Origin: Pseudoalteromonas citrea | Lineage (GTDB): Bacteria > Pseudomonadota > Gammaproteobacteria > Enterobacterales > Alteromonadaceae | DNA length: 64,000 bases | Assembly (NCBI RefSeq): GCF_000238375.3 | Contig: NZ_AHBZ03000015.1 | Coordinates: 248,001-312,000 of the forward strand | Reading direction: 5' to 3' | Part shown: positions 10,306 through 18,611 of the stretch, piece after piece | Numbering within the stretch: the stretch's first letter is position 1 | How the letters are laid out: each line of letters opens with the position of its first letter | Position numbers and translations under genes: made by a program | Notes under the pieces: model-generated | Databases searched by the model: none | What the model saw: only the letters and a program-made list of their open reading frames with translations | What the model was told of the DNA's origin: nothing

Positions 10306-11220
10306 TTATTCGCAGCTTTGCGCCATGGTATTCAGAAATTGAATTGATGGTGCAAAGAAAGCAGCCCCCATATCCGCTTGATTATAGTCTAGCCATAAAT
10401 CGTAATTTTCGTCCGTCCCTAATCGGGAGTGTAATACAGTATCGAAGGCATCACCCTGAGCGGAGCAACTCACCCATAAACTCCCTTGTTCAAATACATC
10501 ACCAAATGGCATACTTTGATCAAGTAATAGCGCCAAACCTTTGTCATTGGTAAGTTCTGCTAAAAAAGCATGGCTATTGTCACGTGCCGGCTCAATCAAT
10601 TCGTTATCTAATCGAGTTCGTCCCATTATTTGTTCTTGCTCATCAAGTGCCAATGCTTGCCAAGCATCAATGTTGAACTTAACTCGCTGCACATGAATAT
10701 AGCTGCCTTGATGGTCCAACTGCTGAGGATTATCTACTAGAGCAACTTGGCGTTTAAAACGCCCATGAGGCGCATTACCACCATATATAAACCCATTAAA
10801 GTCCCTGCCATCCAAAAAGCGAAACCCTCGCACATGCGCCACAAGCTCAACACTTGATGCAAGCATATGTAAAACACTTTGTGCAAAAAGATGATTTACA
10901 TCCTCACGGTCTGAGCGGATCACATACATTAAATCAAATGGCTGGCTGTGCACCAAATGCTCGGTATTACTGATATGAGGAAAGCTTTTTAACTCTGGTG
11001 GAATATATTCCGGATAAATATGCGGCCAATACTGAGCACCAATAGCAACAAAGCTACTGACCATCGATTCAGAGAAGCGATCACTTAATTCGTTTTGCAA
11101 TCTCTCACAATTTGCTAATGCAGCACGCACAACCTCGTCGTGTCCATCTAGTACATTAAAAAATAAATGAAGACCATGTAGGTTTGCTTCAGCACATACC
11201 CCTGATTGCGCTTGCGCCAT
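10306..11220 (-). CDS. Dyp-type heme peroxidase
   Basis: The 304-residue product matches the dye-decolorising peroxidase fold of the YfeX-like group. It has GFRFLDGRDFNGFIYGG, containing the conserved distal Asp in the F-x-D-G motif, and a later His segment (RDNSHAFLAEL) that may supply the proximal heme ligand. There is no Tat or Sec signal, so it is probably cytoplasmic. The gene starts only 12 bases after the stop of the iron ABC transporter ATPase gene and should share its transcript. That context suggests a role in heme or iron handling, but this is inference. Substrates of such enzymes are mostly unknown. Confidence 0.85.
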   Translation of the reverse strand: MAQAQSGVCAEANLHGLHLFFNVLDGHDEVVRAALANCERLQNELSDRFSESMVSSFVAIGAQYWPHIYPEYIPPELKSFPHISNTEHLVHSQPFDLMYVIRSDREDVNHLFAQSVLHMLASSVELVAHVRGFRFLDGRDFNGFIYGGNAPHGRFKRQVALVDNPQQLDHQGSYIHVQRVKFNIDAWQALALDEQEQIMGRTRLDNELIEPARDNSHAFLAELTNDKGLALLLDQSMPFGDVFEQGSLWVSCSAQGDAFDTVLHSRLGTDENYDLWLDYNQADMGAAFFAPSIQFLNTMAQSCE

Positions 11221-11232
11221 ACTAGTCCTTCC

Positions 11233-12279
11233 TTAATTCAGCTCTTGCTCAGAAAAGAAATTTACCGCATGTGTCTTTATTTTGAAAGAAACAGGAAGGT
11301 TTGCATCAATTACTTTATCCGCTGGCGCAGGCACTTCAATTAACTGCTCAGCAAAGCGTACCCGATAAACGTATTCGGTTCCCACAAAGCGCTGCTGTTC
11401 TACTGACACTTGACCTGAGGGGTCATTAACTAACTCTAAATGCTGCGGGCGAACAAAAATCTTACCTTGCTGCTGTGACTGCGATAAAGGCACCATAGAA
11501 CTTACGTCACCAAAATCTGTGGTAACCCCTGCGCCATTATATCTGGTCGCATCAAGGTAGATCCCTTGCCCTAAAAACTCGGCAACAACCTTATTTTTTG
11601 GCTGCTGAAAAAGCGTTTTTGCACAGCCTAATTGCGCAATTTGACCTTCATGCATAATGGCTAATTTATCTGAAAAGGCAAACGCTTCATCTTTTGAGTG
11701 ACTAACAAAAATAGCCGACACTTGCTGATCTTTAATAATGGCGCGAATATCATTAATTAACTGATAACGCACTTGTGCATCTATATTTGAAAAGGGTTCA
11801 TCGAGTAGTAATAAATTAGGTCGATAGGCCAACGCCCTTGCGATAGCGACACGCTGCTGCTGGCCACCAGATAGTTCATGCGGGTAACGCCCTCGAAAGT
11901 TTGTTAGATGTACTAACTCCAGCATTTCATCGACACGCTTTTCACGCTCAGATTTATCGAGCTTGTTTAACCCAAAGGCTATATTTTGCGCAACGGTTAA
12001 GTGAGGGAACAGCGCATAATCTTGAAACATCATACCGATATTACGATGCTGAGGCGCAACAAAGAGCGATTCATCACTCATACATTGACCGTTAATAACG
12101 ACTTTACCATGCTGAGGTTGAATCAATCCTGCAATAGCCTTTAAAGTTGTCGTTTTACCGCACCCACTGGCCCCTAACAAACATACGATCTCATTTGGCT
12201 CAACCGTTAGATTAAGGTTTTTAATCACTGACTGACCGTCATATTTATACGATAGATTTTGTAAAAGTAAGCTACTCAT
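11233..12279 (-). CDS. fbpC: Ferric iron ABC transporter ATP-binding protein
   Basis: The nucleotide-binding domain of a ferric-ion importer. Walker A GASGCGKTT is at about residues 36-44, the Q-loop region is MMFQDYALFPHLT, the signature is LSGGQQQRVAIARAL, and Walker B with D-loop is LLLLDEPFSNID. The C-terminal third is the accessory domain typical of FbpC/PotA-like ATPases. The stop of the permease gene and this start share position 12279, so expression is coupled. FbpC identity rests mainly on the neighbouring substrate-binding protein and the Fur-like site upstream. Confidence 0.9.
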   Translation of the reverse strand: MSSLLLQNLSYKYDGQSVIKNLNLTVEPNEIVCLLGASGCGKTTTLKAIAGLIQPQHGKVVINGQCMSDESLFVAPQHRNIGMMFQDYALFPHLTVAQNIAFGLNKLDKSEREKRVDEMLELVHLTNFRGRYPHELSGGQQQRVAIARALAYRPNLLLLDEPFSNIDAQVRYQLINDIRAIIKDQQVSAIFVSHSKDEAFAFSDKLAIMHEGQIAQLGCAKTLFQQPKNKVVAEFLGQGIYLDATRYNGAGVTTDFGDVSSMVPLSQSQQQGKIFVRPQHLELVNDPSGQVSVEQQRFVGTEYVYRVRFAEQLIEVPAPADKVIDANLPVSFKIKTHAVNFFSEQELN

Positions 12280-13910
12280 TAATTATGCTGCTCCATAGAC
12301 CGATTAACAAAATACAACGGAATTAACCCTACCAACACGATAAACAAAGCAGAAACTGAAGCCAACTCTAACTGTTCATCACTCACATATTGAAATACAT
12401 GTGTTGCTAATGTTTCAAAATTGAATGGACGTAATAACAGCGCCGCGGGTAACTCTTTCATACACTCGATAAAAACCAGCAAAGCTGCTGTTAGAATTCC
12501 TCGGCGCAGCAGTGGAAAATGTACAAGCGTCAATGTTTGAAAAAAACCTTTCCCCATACTTTGACTCGCCATATCAAGTGATGGACTTATTCTGACATAG
12601 CTTGCCTCAACGGCACCATGCGCAATAGCATAAAAACGCACGACATACGCAAGTATCATCGCGAAAATACTACCACTGAGTAATAAGCCCGGCTCAAAAC
12701 TTGTTTCAGCAAACCACTCATTGAGTTTAGTATCTAGTAACGTTAATGGTAGTAATACTGCAATTGCGAGTACCGTGCCCGGTAATGCATACCCAGTACT
12801 GGCAAAACGCCCTGGTACAGACTTTCTTTTTCCTTCGCCAATCCGTTGATAAAATACAACTAACACACTCAACAAAATAGCAATGGCACTCACCCACAAC
12901 GATACCTTTAAACTTTGCCATGCATATAAGAAGAACTGGCTGTTCCATGCTTCATCAAAGTAGTCAATCGCGTAACCAGCTAGAATGCTTACGGGTAAAA
13001 CAAAAGCAATCATTAACACAGCGACACAATACGCTGTTGCACCCCACGCAGACTTACCCTGTAATCGATACAAAGCCGTATCGTTAACCGATGATTGACG
13101 TTCATGAATAGTGTCATTTTTACGGCTTAAACGCTCTAGCATGAGAGATACAAATAAAAATAACAGCATGATCCCTGAGATTTTTGCCGCAGCGGTTAGC
13201 GAGTAATACCCCAACCACGTATCATAAACAGCGGTTGTCAATGTGCTCACAGCAAAATAATGTACCGTCGCAAAGTCAGCCATTGTTTCCATACTGATCA
13301 AAGCAAGTGCTGCAACAATAGCGCCCCGTGCTAGCGGTAAACTGACTTTAAAGAAGCTCTGTAGCGGGCTCATACCCATTAACTGGCTTGCTTGCACCAA
13401 TTTAAATGATTGCTCTCTTAAAGCTGTTTTAAAAATTAAATATAAATAAGGGTAGAGTACTAACGCAATCATCACAATCGCACCAGGCAAAGTACGAATA
13501 TCAAAAAACCAATAATCATTAGGAGACTGCCAACCAAACCACTCTCGTAATGTTACTTGCACTGGGCCTGCATAATCGAGCAAATCGGTATAAATATACG
13601 CAATAATATAAGTGGGCATGGCAAGTGGCAGCATTAACGCCCATTCAAAGACTTTACGGCCCGGAAACTGGCAATACGCCGTTAACCAGCCAAGCGGCAG
13701 TGCAATGACACAACTTAAAGATATCACCCCAAGAATCAGTAATAGGGTATTAGAGGTGTAGTCCCAAAGAACTGTGTTCCACAAATGTGTGAAGACCTCT
13801 GAATCTCCTTGCAAAGATTCAAAGATCAAAAAAGCCAGCGGTGCTGATAGACACATGCCTATCAGCCACGCAAATACCTGCCATTTAGACAGTGAAGACG
13901 ATGCTTGCAT
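12279..13910 (-). CDS. fbpB: Ferric iron ABC transporter permease (fused two-domain)
   Basis: The 543-residue membrane protein carries two copies of the inner-membrane permease domain in one chain, as in FbpB/SfuB. About twelve hydrophobic segments can be drawn. The EAA-type loops are ASQLMGMSPLQSFFKVSLPLA in the first half and ASQSMGKGFFQTLTLVHFPLL in the second. It overlaps both neighbours by one base. Together with the ATPase and the periplasmic protein it forms a complete importer. Confidence 0.92.
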   Translation of the reverse strand: MQASSSLSKWQVFAWLIGMCLSAPLAFLIFESLQGDSEVFTHLWNTVLWDYTSNTLLLILGVISLSCVIALPLGWLTAYCQFPGRKVFEWALMLPLAMPTYIIAYIYTDLLDYAGPVQVTLREWFGWQSPNDYWFFDIRTLPGAIVMIALVLYPYLYLIFKTALREQSFKLVQASQLMGMSPLQSFFKVSLPLARGAIVAALALISMETMADFATVHYFAVSTLTTAVYDTWLGYYSLTAAAKISGIMLLFLFVSLMLERLSRKNDTIHERQSSVNDTALYRLQGKSAWGATAYCVAVLMIAFVLPVSILAGYAIDYFDEAWNSQFFLYAWQSLKVSLWVSAIAILLSVLVVFYQRIGEGKRKSVPGRFASTGYALPGTVLAIAVLLPLTLLDTKLNEWFAETSFEPGLLLSGSIFAMILAYVVRFYAIAHGAVEASYVRISPSLDMASQSMGKGFFQTLTLVHFPLLRRGILTAALLVFIECMKELPAALLLRPFNFETLATHVFQYVSDEQLELASVSALFIVLVGLIPLYFVNRSMEQHN

Positions 13911-14914
13911 TAAAGATCAAATTTAACCTCATCGATCAGCTTAAGTGCTAATGGACGATATTTACTAATTTCAGACAATGGTAAAGCGTCTTCCTTAAAC
14001 GTGCCCCATGATGCCACCAAGTTCGACAATGCTACTCCAGGTTTAACCGGATACTCCATATTCATTGACGCATACATATTCTGGGCTTTATTGTCGGTCA
14101 TAAACTCTATAAGTTTCAAGGCATTTTCTGGGTTTTTAGCATATTTAGTCATCACAACCCCTGAGACATTTAAATGCGCACCACGGTTTGTTTGATTCGG
14201 GAAGTTAATATGAACAGCATCTGCCCACGTTTTTTGCTTGCTGTCTTGTAACATTTTTCCAAAATAATAACTATTACCTAACGCCACATCACATAAGCCT
14301 TCTTTAACCGCTTTCACTTGAGCACGATCGTTACCTTGTGGTTTGCGCGCTAAGTTACTCTTCACCCCTTCTAGCCACTGCTTTGTGTCAGCTTCTCCAT
14401 GATGTGCGATCATAGACGCAATTAACCCTAAATTATAAGGGTGCTTGCCTGAACGCATGCAAATTTTGCCTTTATAAGTCGCCGACGCTAAATCTTCGTA
14501 GCCTAAATCAGCAAGCTTACCGACACGCTCTTTTGACGAATAAACATTACGCACACGCTTCGTTAACGCAACCCACTCTCCAGCAGGATCGCGAAAAGCA
14601 ACAGGGATGTTACGAGTCACCACATCGCTTTCTATTTTTTGCGTTAGGTTGAGATCATCTAGTTGCATCAAGGCACTAAAGTTTGACGTTAATACTAAGT
14701 CAGCTCGGCTATGCTTACCTTCACGTTTTACGCGTTCAATTAGCCCTTTTTTAGCGAAAACGACATTGGTTTTTATGCCTGTCTGTTTGGTGAAGTCATC
14801 TAAAATTGGCTGGATCAAGAACGGTTGACGAAAAGAATAGATATTAACCTCGTCCGCTGCCAATGCGGGTAAACAAGTCAAAGATGTAAAAACAATCGCT
14901 AATGCTTTTTTCAT
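13910..14914 (-). CDS. fbpA: Periplasmic ferric iron-binding protein
   Basis: The 334-residue protein starts with a Sec signal peptide (MKKALAIVFTSLTCLPALA, cleavage after ALA) and continues as an extracellular solute-binding protein of the ferric-ion type (VNIYSFRQPFLIQPILDDFTKQTG). The paired Tyr segment GNSYYFGKML resembles the iron-coordinating tyrosines of FbpA proteins. A strong ribosome-binding site (CTGGAGG) precedes the ATG. It is the first gene of fbpABC plus the Dyp peroxidase, with a Fur-like sequence just upstream. Confidence 0.93.
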   Translation of the reverse strand: MKKALAIVFTSLTCLPALAADEVNIYSFRQPFLIQPILDDFTKQTGIKTNVVFAKKGLIERVKREGKHSRADLVLTSNFSALMQLDDLNLTQKIESDVVTRNIPVAFRDPAGEWVALTKRVRNVYSSKERVGKLADLGYEDLASATYKGKICMRSGKHPYNLGLIASMIAHHGEADTKQWLEGVKSNLARKPQGNDRAQVKAVKEGLCDVALGNSYYFGKMLQDSKQKTWADAVHINFPNQTNRGAHLNVSGVVMTKYAKNPENALKLIEFMTDNKAQNMYASMNMEYPVKPGVALSNLVASWGTFKEDALPLSEISKYRPLALKLIDEVKFDL

Positions 14915-14925
14915 TAAAGCCTCCA

Positions 14926-14947
14926 GATAAAAACAATAATTATTATC
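14926..14947 (-). promoter_or_regulatory. Fur-box-like operator upstream of fbpA
   Basis: On the minus strand the sequence begins GATAATAATTATTG and ends TTTTTATC, close to the Fur consensus GATAATGATAATCATTATC. It lies 12-33 bases upstream of the fbpA start, overlapping the likely promoter. Iron repression of the operon is therefore expected, though not tested. Confidence 0.65.
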
Positions 14948-15043
14948 AGCTAATAATATCTCTTATGATGCTAAAAAACACCCTCTGAATAAAACTAGCT
15001 TTATGCTGTTGCAAATAACTGTATCACTAAATCAGAAGTTGCT

Positions 15044-15061
15044 TGTGAGAAATATCTCACT
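15044..15061. promoter_or_regulatory. GacA/UvrY-type upstream activating palindrome
   Basis: TGTGAGAAATATCTCACT is an inverted repeat (GTGAGA/TCTCAC) that resembles the UvrY site of E. coli csrB (TGTGAGA-N-TCTTACA form) and the GacA box TGTAAG-N6-CTTACA. It lies about 160 bases upstream of the inferred RNA start, a distance like that of the far-upstream UvrY site at csrB. It is a main reason for reading the downstream locus as a CsrB-family RNA. Confidence 0.65.
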
Positions 15062-15184
15062 TCTCATGTGGAGATCAATGATACACATGCTGAAAATAAC
15101 ACCAGAAAAAACATAAGTAACTGTTTTGAATGGAATTAATAAATCATTACTGTTCTTAATCAAAAATAAAAGGCCTTTTAACTG

Positions 15185-15213
15185 GTTTTGTACCCGTTAA
15201 AATTCTCTATAAT
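15185..15213 (+). promoter_or_regulatory. Promoter of the CsrB-like RNA
   Basis: A perfect -10 hexamer TATAAT is at 15208-15213. A poor -35 (GTTTTG, 15185-15190) lies 17 bases upstream, as expected for a promoter that depends on an activator. The inferred transcription start is near 15220, directly before the first GGA hairpin. Confidence 0.6.
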
Positions 15214-15219
15214 TTATCT

Positions 15220-15867
15220 CGTAGTCAAGGAGATGATTACTTAGAAATAAATAAAACTACACAGTTTAGCTTATTTAACATTGCCGGACGCAATTACAGA
15301 GGACAATCAGCCGGATGCTGAGGTTTAAGGAAACGCTATAGGATATAGCAAGCACTACAGGGAAATGGACAATCAGCCGGATGCTGAAGTTTAAGGAAAT
15401 GCTATAGGATATAGCAAGCACTACAGGGAAATGGACAATCAGCCGGATGCTGAGGTTTAAGGAAACGCTATAGGATATAGCAAGCACTACAGGGAAATGG
15501 ACAATCAGCCGGATGCTGAGGTTTAAGGAAACGCTATAGGATATAGCAAGCACTACAGGGACAAACGGCAGGATGCTGTGGCTACAAAAGGACAAATCAC
15601 ACTAAGTGATCAGGAGTTATACAGGAAGTATCTTTTAAGGGATTATACTAGGACATACGTTAAGCCTTGAAGCAGGCATCATCGTTAATAAACGAATTTT
15701 CGTATATTACGGACCAATGGCAGGCAGCCATGTTCATCGGATGAATATAGTGTGTAAGGACAGCAAAGGACCTTAGCAGTGACGCTAATTTTCGCAGAAA
15801 CAGAACACCAAGCGAAGCCACGGATGCGGACAGTTTTAGGAGTTGATCAGATCAACATTGCAGGATG
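15220..15867 (+). ncRNA. csrB: CsrB-family regulatory RNA, 5' part, interrupted by an IS
   Basis: CsrB-type RNAs titrate the translational regulator CsrA through many GGA motifs, most in hairpin loops. About 36 GGA triplets occur in these ~650 bases, against roughly 10 expected by chance. The first hairpin is GTAGTCA-AGGAGA-TGATTAC. Other GGA-loop stems are GCTATA-GGA-TATAGC (in each tandem repeat), ATAC-AGGA-GTAT, TTCAT-CGG-ATGAA and GCA-GGA-TGC. No protein reading frame makes sense here. A GacA/UvrY-like site, a TATAAT box and a terminator (now displaced) complete the unit. Without the insertion the RNA would be about 700 nt, much longer than the ~360-420 nt usual for CsrB. The IS sits in the last GGA hairpin and separates the RNA from its terminator. 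I infer the family from pattern; a covariance search was not possible. Confidence 0.75.
15301..15561 (+). repeat. Four tandem copies of a 66-bp unit inside the CsrB-like RNA
   Basis: Copies start at 15301, 15367, 15433 and 15499. Copies 1, 3 and 4 look identical over the shared length. Copy 2 has two G-to-A changes (GCTGAAG and GAAATGC). A diverged partial fifth copy (GGACAAACGGCAGGATGCTG) follows. Each unit carries five GGA triplets, including the loop of the GCTATA/TATAGC hairpin, so the array adds about 20 potential CsrA sites. The unit length is a multiple of three, which creates an artificial repeated reading frame on the minus strand. Confidence 0.95.
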
Positions 15868-17174
15868 GACCCTGTAAATAATTCTGTGTAACTGCTCTTA
15901 GTTACAAGTATTCAGTTAGTCGGTCTTCAAACATAATCATAAAACGGTTTAGAGCTTGCTTCCAGTTATGAATAGGCATTGTCCACCTCTTGGAAGCATC
16001 CATTATCGCTAAGTACACCACCTTGCTAGCGGATTCATCTGTCGGGAACAGTTTACGTTTCTTGGTCGCTTTTCTGATCACACTGTTCAGAGATTCAATA
16101 GCATTTGTCGTGTAGATAGCTTTACGAATATCTTGAGGGTAGCTAAATAGAGTATTGAGATTATCCCAATGAGCCGTCCAGGAGCGGCTGATTTGAGGGT
16201 ACTTTTCATCCCATTTATCACCAAAGTGCTCTAACGCCAACAGGGCTTCATCTTCCGTTGTTGCTTGATAGATTTCTTTTAAGTCAGCGGTAATTGCCTT
16301 GTAGTCTTTCCATGGGACGTATTTCATTGAGTTTCGCACCATGTGTACGATACAGAGCTGAATTTGAGTTTTTGGATAAACAGCGTTGATGGCATCAGGA
16401 AAGCCCTTCAGGCCATCTACACACGCGATGAGGATATCATTCACGCCTCGATTTTGAAGTTCGGTGAGCACGCTAAGCCAGAACTTCGCTCCTTCGGTTT
16501 CGGACATCCACATCCCAAGAAGTTCTTTCTGACCTTCCATATTTACGCCAAGTGCGAGATAAATGGCTTTGTTGATAACCTGTTTATTCTGGCGTACTTT
16601 CACGACGATGCAATCGAGATAAACGATGGGATAGACCGTATCAAGCGGGCGAGATTGCCACTCAACCACTTGTTCTAAAACAGCATCTGTAACTTTAGAT
16701 ATTAGACTGGCGGAGATATCCGCATCGTACATTTCTTTGAATGTTGCGACGATTTCACGGGTGGTCATTCCTTTGGCATATAGGCTTAAGATCTTGTCGT
16801 CCATCGATTGAAATCGGGTTTGATGTTTACGAACAAGCTTGGGTTCAAAGGACGCGTCACGGTCACGAGGGACTTCTAACTGGATCTCACCATCGTCTGT
16901 AATTAGGCGTTTAGATGAGTAGCCATTTCGACTGTTACTATCGTTAGTTGGTGAGTTTTTTTCGTAACCGAGGTGCTCATTAAGTTCAGCATTTAAGGCT
17001 GTCTCAACCGTCACCTTGGTTAACATTTTCCTAAAGTCATCAAGATCAGAAGGAGTCTTAATCGACTTAGCTGCTTCGCGAGCGAAGGCTTCTAGAGCTT
17101 TCTTATCCATATTGCTTATCCTCAGCCATTACTGGCTTAATTATAAGCAGATACACAATTTAAATTACAGGCTC
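15868..17174 (-). mobile_element. IS256-family insertion sequence, copy 1 (1307 bp)
   Basis: The element is bounded by imperfect terminal inverted repeats: GAGCCTGTAATTTAAATTGT at the right end (read on the minus strand) and GACCCTGTAAATAATTCTGT at the left. It is flanked by a perfect 8-bp target duplication GCAGGATG (15860-15867 and 17175-17182), as the family produces. It holds one transposase gene. An apparently identical 1307-bp copy lies at 41343-42649. The insertion splits the CsrB-like RNA, and the transposase is read opposite to that RNA. Confidence 0.97.
15902..17110 (-). CDS. IS256-family transposase
   Basis: The 402-residue DDE transposase has the family's mutator-type core. Asp166 (YLDCIVVKV), Asp232 (ACVDGLKGF) and Glu339 (TTNAIESLN) are the likely catalytic triad. 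KATKKRKLFP follows the Glu, as usual in IS256/Mutator enzymes. The reading frame is intact, so the element may be active. The protein is identical to the copy at 41377-42585. RNA running on from the csrB-like promoter would be antisense to this gene. Confidence 0.97.
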   Translation of the reverse strand: MDKKALEAFAREAAKSIKTPSDLDDFRKMLTKVTVETALNAELNEHLGYEKNSPTNDSNSRNGYSSKRLITDDGEIQLEVPRDRDASFEPKLVRKHQTRFQSMDDKILSLYAKGMTTREIVATFKEMYDADISASLISKVTDAVLEQVVEWQSRPLDTVYPIVYLDCIVVKVRQNKQVINKAIYLALGVNMEGQKELLGMWMSETEGAKFWLSVLTELQNRGVNDILIACVDGLKGFPDAINAVYPKTQIQLCIVHMVRNSMKYVPWKDYKAITADLKEIYQATTEDEALLALEHFGDKWDEKYPQISRSWTAHWDNLNTLFSYPQDIRKAIYTTNAIESLNSVIRKATKKRKLFPTDESASKVVYLAIMDASKRWTMPIHNWKQALNRFMIMFEDRLTEYL

Positions 17175-17234
17175 GCAGGATGCGTTTAGAAGATTCCGTC
17201 AGCGCGGCTCTTACGAGTCGCGCGCTTTCTTTTT
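17175..17234 (+). terminator. Displaced 3' end and terminator of the CsrB-like RNA
   Basis: After the second target-duplication copy the RNA sequence resumes with GCAGGATGC (GGA loop) and ends in a Rho-independent terminator. The stem is GCGCGGCTC/GAGTCGCGC (17202-17210 with 17215-17223, one G-T pair), the loop TTAC, followed by GCTTTCTTTTT. Removing the IS and one 8-bp repeat joins this terminator directly to the GGA-rich RNA at 15867. Confidence 0.8.
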
Positions 17235-17284
17235 CAACAACTTGCCCAATTAAGCCATTCTTTACTTCGTTATTAGACATATCA

Positions 17285-17959
17285 TCACAGCTTTTTTCGT
17301 TTACTCTTTAAATATGCATCTCTAAAGTCAATAAAGTGGCTCGTCAATTTTTGCGCAGCATCTAGTTCATTATTTTGCTCCAATACCACACATGCCACTT
17401 CCGCGGTACCGAGCTGATGTGCATGTGCAGCAACACGTAATTGATAATCAGACAAAGACTCTGGCGATATTGATAAAATAGGTAGTTCATCAAGGTAAGG
17501 GCTCTTTCTAAACATCTTTTTGGCTTCTCGCCAAGTGCCATCTAAGAAAATATAAAGCGGCGTTTTACCCTCAATACCCTCTACTTTTGTGATCACTCTC
17601 GCCAGCTCTGATTCTCTGTCATCTACCGGAAAAACAATAACAGGGAAATAACGTGGATTATTGAGCAACTCGAGCAATTTTGGATTTGGTTCTGTTCTGT
17701 CCCATCTAAACGCATAATTATCTGGTATAATGTCAGCGATCAAGCGCCCAGTATTAGATGGTTTAAAGCTTTCATTGTGATACATAATGAGACACACTGC
17801 ACTCTGGCAAGTATCTGCTACAGTAACGCCATCGCAAATACATAAGTGCTGTGCCAGTAAACACGCTTCACATCGGTTTAACCTTGATCCTCTGGCTTTA
17901 TACTCACGCCTTGCAACCGCGATTTGTTGTTGGCGTAAGGCCAATACAGAATTACTCAC
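17285..17959 (-). CDS. tapT: DTW-domain tRNA-uridine aminocarboxypropyltransferase
   Basis: DTW-domain proteins such as TapT (YfiP) transfer the aminocarboxypropyl group of SAM to U47 of tRNAs to make acp3U. The 224-residue product has the Cys-rich N-terminal motif (CEACLLAQHLCIC), a central segment with NTGRLIADIIPDN, and the signature FLDGTWREAKKMFRKSPYL. The C-terminus is basic. The reading frame is intact. It converges on the terminator of the CsrB-like RNA. The symbol follows the family and was not confirmed by comparison. Confidence 0.85.
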   Translation of the reverse strand: MSNSVLALRQQQIAVARREYKARGSRLNRCEACLLAQHLCICDGVTVADTCQSAVCLIMYHNESFKPSNTGRLIADIIPDNYAFRWDRTEPNPKLLELLNNPRYFPVIVFPVDDRESELARVITKVEGIEGKTPLYIFLDGTWREAKKMFRKSPYLDELPILSISPESLSDYQLRVAAHAHQLGTAEVACVVLEQNNELDAAQKLTSHFIDFRDAYLKSKRKKL

Positions 17960-18028
17960 TAGATACCCTCAAAACAATCAAGCGTGTATTGTAATAAAAT
18001 TCAGCTATAAAAACAGTAAGGAGCCTCG

Positions 18029-18571
18029 ATGAATATTCAAAACTCTGCAAGATTACACTTTCGCCTTATGACGCAAGACGACGCCCAATTACTATTTGAA
18101 CTCGATCAAGATCCTGCTGTTATGGCACACATTAACGGTGGCATCGCGAATTCAATGGCCGATATACAAGAGACTTACATTCCTCGGCTAATCGCATTTA
18201 CAAATAAAGAAAAAGGCTGGGGACTTTGGCATACCAGTCTATTATCAAATAACGAATTTATAGGGTGGATCCTAGTAAGGCCTATGGGCTTCTTTGAAGG
18301 TGATAAAAATATGTTAGATTTAGAGCTCGGTTGGCGCTTTAAGCAATCATCTTGGGGCAAAGGGTATGCAACAGAGGCTGCTCAACAAGTTGCCAATTCC
18401 ATTAGTAAAGCGCACCCTGAGTTAGAAGCATTTTCTGCAACGGCTCTTGTTGAAAATCATGGCTCTTTAAAAATCATGAAAAACATTGGAATGAAATATA
18501 TCAAAAACTATATTTACAACGATCCGCGTGGCGATCATGATGCCGTACTGTATCGCAAAAGCTTAAAATAA
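18029..18571 (+). CDS. GNAT-family N-acetyltransferase (RimJ-like)
   Basis: The 180-residue product has the GNAT fold pattern: RLHFRLMTQDDAQLLFELD at the N-terminus, LELGWRFKQSSWGKGYATEAA (acetyl-CoA-binding Q/R-x-x-G-x-G/A-like loop) in the middle, and ENHGSLKIMKNIGMKYI near the end. This resembles RimJ/RimL-type enzymes that acetylate ribosomal protein N-termini or small molecules. The substrate cannot be told. AAGGAG is placed well before the ATG. It diverges from the tapT-like gene and is followed after 40 bases by the DUF2750 gene. Confidence 0.88.
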   Translation: MNIQNSARLHFRLMTQDDAQLLFELDQDPAVMAHINGGIANSMADIQETYIPRLIAFTNKEKGWGLWHTSLLSNNEFIGWILVRPMGFFEGDKNMLDLELGWRFKQSSWGKGYATEAAQQVANSISKAHPELEAFSATALVENHGSLKIMKNIGMKYIKNYIYNDPRGDHDAVLYRKSLK

Positions 18572-18611
18572 TGATGAATATCAGCACACAACTATTTAAA
18601 AGAGGTATGTC

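Noticed and set aside
15275-15595. A 106-residue frame on the minus strand made of a repeated 22-residue unit
   Set aside because: It exists only because the 66-bp repeat unit is a multiple of three. It has no ribosome-binding site, and the plus strand has RNA-gene features (promoter, GGA hairpins, terminator).
15300-15600. The repeats as a CRISPR array
   Set aside because: The units are contiguous 66-bp copies without unique spacers, and no cas gene is nearby.
16343-16678. A 111-residue plus-strand frame inside the IS (also at 41818-42153)
   Set aside because: It is antisense to the transposase core and has no independent support.
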